From positions 41,524,095-41,588,094 of the forward strand of contig NC_050097.1 in NCBI RefSeq assembly GCF_902167145.1: 64,000 nucleotides of DNA, in the 5' to 3' direction. Position numbers and translations under genes: made by a program. Each line of letters begins with the position of its first letter. The stretch's first letter is position 1. Shown here piece after piece: positions 54,449 through 64,000 of the stretch. The notes beneath the pieces are model-generated. The model worked only from the letters and a program-made list of their open reading frames with translations. It was not told where the DNA came from and ran no database searches. Source of the DNA: Zea mays (taxonomy: Eukaryota; Streptophyta; Magnoliopsida; Poales; Poaceae).

Positions 54449-57400
54449 GTCACACCCGGTTTTGGAAGGCAAACCGAATGCGAACTATGTACGTGCCAGG
54501 ATCAGAACTCACGTACACAGCGATTACATAAATGAACATCATCACACAATGCTCGAATAATAACATAAAAGAGTACTTATTACATCATAGAGTCATAGAC
54601 ATCCACATAGTCATTGTCTTAACAAGTAAATCAAAGTACTAGCGAAACGCAGTAAAGATAAGGCCTTCACAGGCAGCTGACTGGGGGTTTGCCACCAACC
54701 CACACCTAAAACTCGTCGTAGTCTTGGAACTCCTGGAAGTCTCCTTCCACGGCTTCGCCTTCTCCTGAGCAGTGGTTACAATGCGGGCAACCTGGTGTTT
54801 TGTGGTAAAGCAAGGATGAGTACACATCAACGTACTCAGCAAATGTCCCGTTTGGCTGAAGTGGACTAGCTTTATGTGGGGTTAGGCTCAAGCAGTTGCT
54901 TTTAGTTGGTCAGGTATTTATCATTAGTAGAAGCCAGATTTTAGCATTATCCAACCCGTAAACCATTTCCTCATCGAGGAACAACATCATCATAGTCGAA
55001 CCATAACATAATCCTTGTATCTCGAACCATCTGTATATCTAATCAAAGAGGATCCCAAGGCTGCTCTTAACCGTGAGCACGGCTGATATATCAATTTCAC
55101 TACCCTCTGCAGAGGTTGCACACTTTACCCATGAGTCATGATTCCCTTTCTACCCGGGGAGAGCTAATCCCCATTGACCACTACCTAGGTGGTCCGGCAG
55201 GGCATCACTACGTAGCTTTTACAAAGATTCCCTAGAGATCATAGCTGCCCGTTAGGTTTCTCCAGTTTGATAAACACAGTACCCCTCCCCGCAGGAGAGT
55301 GACTAACAAAGAGCAAAACGAAAGAACCTCGGCACTCAGCCTCGGCAGAGCAAGCACTGTGCCTGGACCCCATTGACGGCACGACGGCTAAGCAACTACA
55401 CCTCTAGTTCATCTAATTAATCAGCTAAGGGCATCCCATTTCACCCTCATGGTTGCACTGTTATCCCGGGTGGTCTCTCAACGAACCAGTCCTTACGGAG
55501 AGGTACTCAGGAAACAGCCTGAGCCCCCTAGAGTATCACAAGATCATCAACATCATCAGGATAACAGTATCATAAATAGTCACATCATGTTCATTGATTA
55601 TGTTAAAGCAATAGCAAAGTGCTAACCATAATAGCCCATAAGGTCATCAAGGATAAAGTAAAATGTAAAGCTAGTCAATCCTTAGGTTTCAAGTAAGTAG
55701 TGCGGGGTAGTAAGTTATAAATGAATAGGACATAATGGGACAGAGGACACTTGCCTTCACCAAACTGCTGATCAGGGACTTCCTCTGCAACTTCCTCGGG
55801 ACACACAGACTGCTCGTTGTCTACGTAAAGTAATCATTCACACTATGCACTTGGGAAGATAACAAACAAAAGCAACATACAAGACATATGCAGCAAAGAG
55901 ATCACAAGTTCATAGCAGAAAAGGGATAGGCACTCTGGTGTTCCCTAGGTCTGGGGTAGAGGACTATACAAAGTGATTCATTATCCACTAGTCAAGTTTA
56001 AGTCAGTGGTGGGATTAAATCATTACCTGGTTTTAAGTTCCTAAACTTAGGTGTTTAAGTCCCTAATCTTAAGTACTCCAACTTTTATTAAAGTCTACCA
56101 ATTTCTAATTGTCTCAAATGGGGTTCCAATAGCCTTAATCCTATCCTGGTGATTAACTATTAATTGGTACATGGAAACAGCAGGGAAACATTGGTTAAAT
56201 AGATAGACAAAAACATCATGAGCATTTTGCAATTTGAAGCACCTAATTTGGAGTTCATATGACAAAGTTATGAATTTTACAAGTTTGGGGATTAAAAATA
56301 TACCCTAAATACCTATTTTGAATTAATTAAAAGGTCCAGGGACCTAACTGCGAGAAACCAGGGACGGCGGGTTCAAATTCCAGAAAACCGGGGGTCTCTT
56401 TAAGAAAATGCGCGGGCGAAGGGGTATCGGGCTACTACGGCCGTCAGATCTAAAGCGAACGGCCAGGATTAGATCCTGCGGGCGGGCGCGCGAGCGCGCG
56501 GCGGCCTGGGCGGCTGACAGGCGGGACCGGGCGGGCAGCGCGGGGCGCGCGGGCAAGCTGACAGGCGGGGCCGGCGGGCAGAGCGAGCGCGCGGGCGGGC
56601 TGACAGGCGGGGCCCAAACGGCAGGGAGACGGGGTGTGGGGGAAGCGGGCCTGGGCCGCTGGATCTCCGGCGGACGGCCAGGATTAGGCTTGACCTAATT
56701 AAAATGGGACCGCCCGATCTGGGACGGACGGTGGGGATCGGGTGGCCGGCCTGGGCTTCTCCTACGGCTAGCTGGGGCGGCGGCGCTCGTCCCCGCGGCG
56801 GAGGACTCGCCGGAGACGAGGGGCGCGGGCGTTTGGCGGGCCTCCGAGGCGACCTGAGCGGCCGGGAAGGTTGGGGAGGGCACGGGGAATCCTCTGGTGG
56901 GGTCTGGGTCGGGGCAGGGGCACCGGAGGGGGGCGGTTCACGGCGGAGCGGCTCGGCGGCGGGGTTACTCTACTCCGGCGAGGAATTAAACGCGGCAAAA
57001 GGCAATACACGGGTCGATAGGGGCGGGAGAGGTCCCTTACCTCAAGGCGGGCTCCGGGGACTCCTCGGCGGCGGGAATGGCGCGACGGTGGCCCGGGGCG
57101 ACGGTGGCGGACCTCCGCGGCTGCACGGGGAGCGGCGGGTGAGCGCGGGCAGAGAGAAATAGGGAGGGGGAAAGGGAATTGAGGCGCGTCCCGGGTTGCA
57201 GACACCGGGGCGAAGCTCACCGTGGCAACGGACACGGCGGAGCTCCAACGGCGGCCGAGAAACGGGCTCGGGACGGCGGGGATTCGTGGCGGCGGCGCTC
57301 TGGCGTGCGCGCAGCGAGGGAGAGGTGGAAGAGGGGTCCGCTAGAGCGCAAATGGGGGAGGGGGCGAGGGCGAGTGGGGTTCGGGGCTCAAGTGGCCAGG

Positions 57401-57987
57401 GGCTGGTCAGTTGCGAGCTCCACGCGCGACGTGGGCGCGGAGAAAGCGGGCGCGCGCAGCTCGGCGGCGGTTACGCGGGGACGACGGGGCTGACAGCCCG
57501 GGCCCGCGAGCAGAGAGAGAGGGGAGAGCGGAGGCGGGCGCGCGAGAGGCGGCTGCGCTGACGGGCGGGCCCGCCAGGGCAGAGAGAGCGGGGGGGAGAG
57601 GCGCGCGCGCGGGATGGGCCGGCTGGGCCGAAAGGCCGAGGGGGCGGCGGGGTTGGGCCTCTTTCTCTTTTCTTTTTATTCTGGAATTGTTTTCTCTTTT
57701 TCTTTTTATTTTCTCTATTTGATTCAAATTCAAATGAGCCACAAATTCAAATCAAACTTTCCAAGAATTATGCACCAAGCAAAAGTGAAACCTAGAGTTC
57801 AACATGATGCAACAATTCATACTCCCTTAGGGTTTAACATATTAAACTATTATTACAAATAAAATAAGCACTTTTCTCCTATAGAAATGAGAAAGAAAAG
57901 AATGAGGAATGATGAGAAAAGGGAAGTAACACCTGAATTTGTGAATATGAGCAAAGAAATTTTATACCCCCAAATTCAGGGTGTTAC
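54449..57987 (-). repeat. 3' LTR of the Tekay-type element
   Basis: This 3539-bp LTR, on the minus strand, starts TGTAACACCCTGAATTTGGG at 57987 and ends AACCGGGTGTGACA at 54449. A GC-rich block (56400-57650) occupies the 5' third. The many overlapping GC-rich frames there on both strands are not genes. Confidence 0.88.
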
Positions 57988-58005
57988 AAACCTATCCCCC
58001 TTAAA
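57988..58005 (-). other. Polypurine tract of the Tekay-type element
   Basis: The minus strand reads TTTTAAGGGGGATAGGTT directly before the 3' LTR start TGTAACACC, the plus-strand primer site expected for Del/Tekay elements. Confidence 0.8.
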
Positions 58006-58023
58006 AGAATCTCGCCCCGAGAT

Positions 58024-60644
58024 TCAAGGTTGGTCAGCAAAGAGTTCAGGGTATTTGGCCTTCAGATCATCTTCTCGTTCCTAGGTTGCTTCTTCCTCCG
58101 AGTGGTGACCCCATCTGACTTTGCACATTCTGATGGTATTCCTCCGGGTGACTCTGTCTGCAAACTCCAGAATCTGCGTTGGCTTCTCTATGTATGTCAG
58201 ATCCTCCTGGACCTCCAAACCCTCCACTGGCAACTGTTCTTCTGGTACTCGCAGACACTTCTTCAATTGCGACACATGGAACACATGGTGCACTGCTGAC
58301 AAGCTCTCTGGTAGGTCGAGCTGGTAGGCCACTTCTCCACGCTTTGCTTGAATCTGATATGGTCCAATGTACCGAGGTGCTAACTTGCCTTTAACTCCGA
58401 ACCTTCTGACTCCCCTGATAGGTGACACCTTCAGATAGACGTAGTCTCCCACTTCAAAGCTCAGTTCCCTTCTCCTTCTGTCAGCATAGCTTCGCTGTCT
58501 TGACTGGGCTGTCTTCAGGTTCTCCCGAACCATTTTGATATTCTCTTCGGCTTCAAGCAAGATATCGGGGCCAAACACCTGTCTCTCTCCAGGCTGGTCC
58601 CAATGCAACGGAGTCCTGCAACTCCGCCCATAGAGTGCCTGAAACGGTGACATCTTCAAGCTGGCTTGATAACTATTGTTGTAGGAGAATTCCGCATAAG
58701 GTAACCTTTTGTCCCATCTTGACTTGTCTTGCAACGCACAGGCTCTCAACATATCTTCAAGGATCTGGTTAGTTCTTTCAGTCTGGCCGTCTGTCTGCGG
58801 GTGATAAGCTGAGCTGAAGTTCAAATGGGTGCCCAAAGCTTCTTGTAGCTGCTGCCAAAAATGAGAGGTGAACTGCGTTCCTCGATCTGACACTATCTTC
58901 TTCGGCACACCATGAAGGCAGACTATTCGTGACATGTATAACTCAGCTAACGTTGCTCCGGTGTATGTTGTCTTCACAGGTATGAAATGGGCCACCTTTG
59001 TTAAGCGGTCCACAACCACCCAGATGGAATCATAACCGGCCCGGGTACGAGGTAGGCCAACTATAAAATCCATCCCGATCTCATCCCACTTCCACTGAGG
59101 AATCCGCAATGGCTGCAACAATCTGGCAGGCCTCTGATGCTCTGCTTTGGTTCTCTGACAGCTATCGCAGATGGCGACATATTCTGCGATCTCTCTTTTC
59201 ATGCCATACCACCAAAACCTCCTTTTTAAATCCTGGTACATCTTCTCACTTCCAGGGTGTATGGAGTAGGCTGTCTCATGAGCTTCCTTGAGGATCAGTT
59301 CCCGAATAGGTTTGAGGTCGGGAACACACAATCGGTCCTTGAACCATATTACTCCCTCTTCATCCTCTCGAAAGTCTTTGCCTCTTCCTTCTAAGATCAG
59401 CTGCCGGATCTTGTTGATGTTTTCATCATCCTTCTGCCCTTCTTTGATCTCCCGCTCTAGGGTGGGCTCTAATTCCACTGTTACTCCTTGCGTACTGTTC
59501 AGGAATCCGAGGCTCAGTCTGTCGAATTCTTTGGCTAACTTATACGGCATCGGGTACGAGGCCAACATATTGACTTGACTCTTCCTGCTCAGAGCATCTG
59601 CAACAACATTGGCTTTGCCTGGATGGTAATGTATCTCCAACTCATAGTCTTTGATCAATTCCAACCATCTTCGCTGCCTCATGTTTAGCTCTGACTGAGT
59701 GAATATGTACTTCAGACTTTTATGATCCGTGTAGATGTCGCACTTCTGCCCATACAGGTAATGTCTCCAGGTCTTTAAGGCATGAACCACTGCTGCCAAC
59801 TCCAGGTCATGTGTGGGGTAATTTTTCTCATGGATCTTCAGCTGTCGAGATGAGTATGCTACCACTCTTCCTTCTTGCATTAGCACACATCCCAATCCGG
59901 TGTACGAAGCATCGCAATACACTGAGAATGGCTTGTGAACATCAGGCAGGACTAACACAGGAGCTGTAGTCAATCTATTCTTCAGTTCTTCAAATGCTTC
60001 CTGACACTTTTGGGTCCACTTAAACTCGACTTTCTTTGCTAGTAACGCTGTCATTGGTCGAGCAATCTTTGAGAAGCCTTCAATGAAACGCCTATAATAC
60101 CCAGCCATTCCAATGAAGCTCTTGATCCCACGAACATCCTTTGGTGCTTTCCAGTCCAGGATATCTGCTACTTTCTTTGGATCCACTGCTAACCCATCTT
60201 GGTTTATGATGTGTCCCAGAAATAAGACTTCATGAATCCAGAACTCGCATTTGCCCAGCTTGGCATACAACTAATGCTCTCGAAGTCTTTGCAATACCAT
60301 CTTCAAATGCTCTACATGATCTTCCTCACTTTGAGAGTATATGAGAATGTCATCGATGAATACTACCACAAACTTGTCCAGATAATCCATGAACACACTG
60401 TTCATCAGGTACATAAAGAAGGCTGGCGCATTTGTCAAACCAAAGGACATAACTGTGAACTCATATAACCCGTACTTGGTGATGAATGTCGTCTTCGGTA
60501 TATCCGAGGGTCGGATTCTGAGCTGATGGTAACCTGATCTCAGATCTATCTTCGAGAATACGCTGGCACCTCTGAGCTGGTCGAACAAATCTTCTATCCT
60601 TGGCAGGGGGTACTTGTTCTTGACAGTGACTTCATTCAAGGCTC
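58024..60644 (-). pseudogene. pol: Pol of the Tekay-type chromovirus, truncated and with two stops
   Basis: In order on the minus strand: RT from [17 protein letters not shown] (60644) with [25 protein letters not shown] and FIDDILIYS (FIDD); TAG at 60273-60271 inside [17 protein letters not shown], where glutamine is expected; RNase H with [15 protein letters not shown] and [20 protein letters not shown]; integrase with [30 protein letters not shown] in [10 protein letters not shown] in [10 protein letters not shown] and E in DGQTERTNQ; then a chromodomain [12 protein letters not shown]...[18 protein letters not shown] at 58083-58081 takes the place of a chromodomain tryptophan, after which the frame runs to TGA at 58024. 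The chromodomain normally guides integration to heterochromatin. The N-terminus is cut by the LTR at 60645. Confidence 0.92.
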
Positions 60645-63600
60645 TGTTGTGGCAGAACCTCCCAAGTTATTGGGCCCACATGCACCTGTCCTTGTCTCAA
60701 AGACCTCAGACAGCTATGCATGTGCACCAGATAACTTAACAGGATCCGTCCGATTGCCCCACGGACACCGGATAAACCACTTACAACCAGAACCGCGGGA
60801 TTAAGTAATACAAATCACACACATCAATATTTTGCAGCGGAAATCTTATTACCAAATTTTACAAGTTACAAAAATTTTACTTCGTACATGATCAGAGTGA
60901 TTACTACATTGATTCAAAGAAAGAAACTTTGAACGGTTATAAATTATTTATAGTTTTGAAATATATATGCTAGCTCAAGTGACCATCCTCAATAAGAAGA
61001 TAAAGGCGGGGTATACTTATATAAGAAGGCCGAGCCCACCGGCACTTAACACCATCAACAGCAGCACAAAAACTATAGCCTGAAAAACAACAGGGAATAA
61101 AACCCTGAGTATGGAATTACTCAGCAAGTCTTACCCGACTAAGGAAAAGACTCTCAAGGATATGCTGGATTTGGGAATCAAGGAGAGGCTTTAGCAAGAA
61201 TCAACTTAGATACTTTTGCAGAAATAGCTTACTAAAGTGAGTCCTTACTTTCAATATTTTAACGCCAGATTAAATATTTAATAGACTCTGTTTGCATCTA
61301 GTCTAATTTCATCATCTCATCAATACAACATCATTTTTATCCATAGTGTTCACATCTTGACTTAGGTTGTAGGTCAGAGCTCAAGTCTCCACTCTCCGGG
61401 GATATAACGGCGATCCGAATCGATTTACTCAGCTGAGGATCTCTAACCACACGACATATGTTTCTCGTAAACCTTGATGTCTACTATTCCCACGGATCCT
61501 CCACTGCATGAACAGGTCCGCGCCACCCGAGAGTACACCACCCCTTTTAGGCGATCCGTTGCTAGGAGGGTACGTGCCACTCTCGCCATCTCTCCACGCC
61601 CAGTGCGCGATTGTCTTTTCATGTATGGAATAGCCGGGTTCAAGCTTACCCTGTCCCATTCTCAGGGCATGTGGCTAGATAAGATAGTCCTTGATCAACA
61701 GGCCTACATACGCATCCAATCCTTAATTGACCCGGGCGGAGCATCACCTGTTCCTAGCCCAAGTCTCGATTTAAGTACTTCCATCCTTAGGATTGTTTCT
61801 GTTCCTTAGGATGAAAAGAGCATCACAGGGAACTTTGCAGTAAGATCCCACCATTGCTCCAAATGAAAATATTCTTGCAGGTAGAAGTCATCCTCTCCCG
61901 GGTTAAATTGAGGACAACCTCTATCCACAAGATCTAAGCAAGGCTAAGCATTTTTGTAAATCATATTTTGATACTTCACAGAAGTATCTATAAAGGTATG
62001 GATATCAAGGAAAGCAATGCATCAAAGGGTTCCAAGCAACTCCTATGAACCTAATGCACATTTCACTAGACTTAAAGTGTGCGAAAAGTATTTAAAACAC
62101 AAGGAAAGGGGTTGCGTGCACCGGGGCTTGCCTGGGTAACACTAGATTAGTGTTTGTTAGGCGATGTCCGCTTGACGAGTATCCCTCGACCGAGTACTTG
62201 CTTGATTTAACCATCTTCAGGTTGGTCCATCAGCTTCATCCTGCGGATTAGCCCATGCTTGGGGTCGACTTGGGTCTTCTTCCGCATCACGCGATTAATT
62301 ATCGTACCTCATGAGATGCACGATGCATATGTATGAGCACGAGTATACATAGTATGAGATAGATAATCTACGCTAAAAAGGATGAAACATTTAAAACCAA
62401 GCATTAAGCATCATGGATATCATAGCAGAGCATCGACTACATCCATTAACCAAATTGACATATTACACTAGATCTATTTTTATTCCTAGCTTTTTATTAA
62501 CTCTTTAAACTATGTATCTTAATTACTTGATTTACCGATTTACCTAAATCGATTATCACAATATAGGCATGCTAAATTAGTAAATTACTAACATTTATTG
62601 TGACCACAATTCTATTTATAGACCTAGTTTAGATCATTCATTAATCCACTCGCACGAATAATAAATTTGCTTACCCTATCTAATTTGACGCGATAGTCGC
62701 AAGCACGACTACGAGTTCTGGCTGACGCCGTTGATCATACACGTTCGGCGAGCGAGGCACACAGTTTCCATTCTTGACCGAATATCCGTGGGATTCTTTT
62801 TTTTGTCGAGCTGGTGACGTGTGGCCAATACTAGAGCGTCTTCACGGCTTGGGGACTTGGCGTAGACGAGGATGACGATCGACGACCTCGACGTGTCAGC
62901 GCGACGATTTCCATATGGCGAAGAAGACGGAGTAGCCACTCCTGAATTAGGCTTTATGGTCGAGCGTCTGACGAGTGTCGCACGAGCCTTGCTGTTCCAC
63001 CATTGGATCTGACTGAAAACTGACCGACTTCCCATCTCCTCGCCACCCGACGTCATGACGGATTCATAGCGCAGGATCGCACCCGATTCTGCAACTCACG
63101 CGTCAGCTTGCGCGTGTGCTGTCAACAGGCTTGGGACCTCCGTCGAGCACACGATGCACGAAGCGCGACATCAACAATAAGCGGTTTTTGTGACATCACG
63201 CAGGGAAACTCTGAGCTGTGGCCAGCGCGTAGAAAGCAAAGCGCGGGCATGGATTGGGCGCAGGAAGAACAGAGACCGAACTCAGCGAGCTGCGCGCAGA
63301 CACGCGACGACCATGGCAAGGGAGCAGAGAAAATTGTGCGGACGGCTGGAACAGAGACGGCGAGCACGCGCGCACAAAAAGCAGGGCGCGCAGAGGACAG
63401 GGAACTGCGACGACGAAACGCCATAGCTGGAGCAAGAGCGGGACGCGAACTAGGCGACGGCAGCGCGCAAGGACGATCTTGGCTAGGGGAAAAACTCCGC
63501 GCGCAGGGATCCGAGCTGAAAGGAGCCGAGGAAGATGGACGCCATGGGAAGAGGAAGAAGCAGCTGGGCACACTGCGGCTTGGAACCGATCTTAGAAACG

Positions 63601-64000
63601 GCGACTGGCACGGACGGGAGGAGTTCGCGGACAAGGAAGTTCCAGCAGGCAGAGAGGCACCGCGGCCACCATGGGGAACGAGCCAGAGCTGCGCGCGCGC
63701 GCAAGAAAATCGCTCGGCAGAAAGGACGGACAGGGAGCTCCAAGCACCGAACTGCAGCCGGAACCAGAGGCACTGCGAGCAGGTAGACCTGGGAGGGACC
63801 TCGCTGGCTGAACGAGCTGGAAGAGAGAAGCAAGGGGAGGGCGCAGGGAAAGAAGAAGCGCTCGGCGCAGGGAGCTGGGCGCCAGAGCAGGAGGCTTCAG
63901 GGTGCGGCGCAGGGACACGCGCGGTCAAGCGAACTTGAGTTGGAGCCAGGGAGCAGGAAATCAGGGCGACGGCGCGTGCACAGAGAAGCGACCGCGCCAT
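60645..64000 (-). mobile_element. Large LTR inserted in the Tekay RT, cut by the window end
   Basis: On the plus strand it begins TGTTGTGGCAGAACCTCCCA exactly inside the RT codon series (R-A-L), after GGCTC (60640-60644), the probable target duplication. At least 3.36 kb are present without any pol or gag domain. The long AT-rich part followed by a GC-rich block (63000-64000) resembles Tekay-type LTRs in minus orientation. Phrases such as GGAATTACTCAGCAAGTC (61112) echo the other two chromovirus LTRs. Long frames at 63108-64000 on both strands reflect GC-rich composition; I do not support them as genes. Confidence 0.65.

Larger units (their letters stand above)
54449..60644 (-). mobile_element. 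Tekay/Del-type chromovirus, 3' half
   Basis: A minus-strand Ty3/gypsy element with 3' LTR 54449-57987, polypurine tract 57988-58005, and pol 58024-60644 (RT, RNase H, integrase, chromodomain). It is broken off inside RT by another LTR inserted at 60645, so the rest (gag, protease, 5' LTR) lies beyond the window. The insertion edge at 54449 lies in an older LTR-like remnant. Integrase with a C-terminal chromodomain and 3.5 kb LTRs place it in the Tekay/Del clade. Confidence 0.88.

Noticed and set aside
63108..64000. Long overlapping open frames on both strands (276 and 292 codons)
   Set aside because: They lie in the GC-rich block of an LTR, are open in several frames at once, are Arg/Ser/Ala-rich and show no domain. 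The same happens in the GC-rich blocks at 49100-49500 and 56400-57650.

Overview
The window is plant nuclear DNA from the maize lineage (Zea mays or a very close Andropogoneae relative). The evidence is dense nested LTR retrotransposons of types typical of maize: a Zeon/Cinful-like Tat element, a Ji/Opie-like Sirevirus whose LTRs are studded with CACCGGAC/GTCCGGTG palindromes, and Tekay/Del chromoviruses with 3.5 kb LTRs. It also holds Helitrons carrying host gene fragments. I see no bacterial, organellar or viral-genome features. All calls come from reading the sequence; no database search was run.

Layout. 1-4947: a minus-strand Zeon-like element (gag, antisense spliced ORF, 5' LTR at 4278-4947), itself hit by another LTR element (1-877). 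4948-11287: the gene-bearing island, with one apparently intact host gene, a two-exon heavy-metal-associated (HMA) domain protein (5435-5907, TATA box at 5254). It is followed by an old local tandem duplication (about 6815-8068 and 8077-10608) into which a Tourist-like MITE, a 705-bp hAT element and a Zeon-family solo LTR later inserted; each has an empty site in the sister copy. 11288-26731: an old solo LTR split by a 14.8 kb minus-strand Tat-lineage element that is abnormal in having three LTRs (LTR - full internal region - LTR - 230 bp internal remnant - truncated LTR) inside one target-site duplication. 26732-28938: host sequence with a MITE-like inverted repeat.

28939-52775: two Helitrons in head-to-head orientation, their near-identical 5' ends only 88 bp apart. 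The minus-strand one (28939-33416) carries fragments of a PPR gene, a starch synthase III-like gene and an SmF-like snRNP gene, all in the Helitron's own sense. The plus-strand one (33505-52775, about 6.3 kb without later insertions) carries fragments resembling ketol-acid reductoisomerase, an F-box/FBD-type LRR protein and a B-sister MADS-box gene, plus unidentified exons. It was later invaded by a 9.4 kb Sirevirus (33654-43046) and a 3.57 kb chromovirus LTR now left as a solo LTR (48717-52281).

52776-64000: host sequence, an older LTR-like remnant, a minus-strand Tekay/Del chromovirus (3' LTR 54449-57987, pol to 60644), and a further large LTR inserted in its reverse transcriptase and running off the window end.

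Apart from the HMA gene nothing here looks like a functional cellular gene. The element ORFs are mostly broken; the recurrent lesion is an in-frame TAG, often where a glutamine (CAG) is expected. The Sirevirus pol is open throughout and its two LTRs are nearly identical, so it is the youngest-looking autonomous element.
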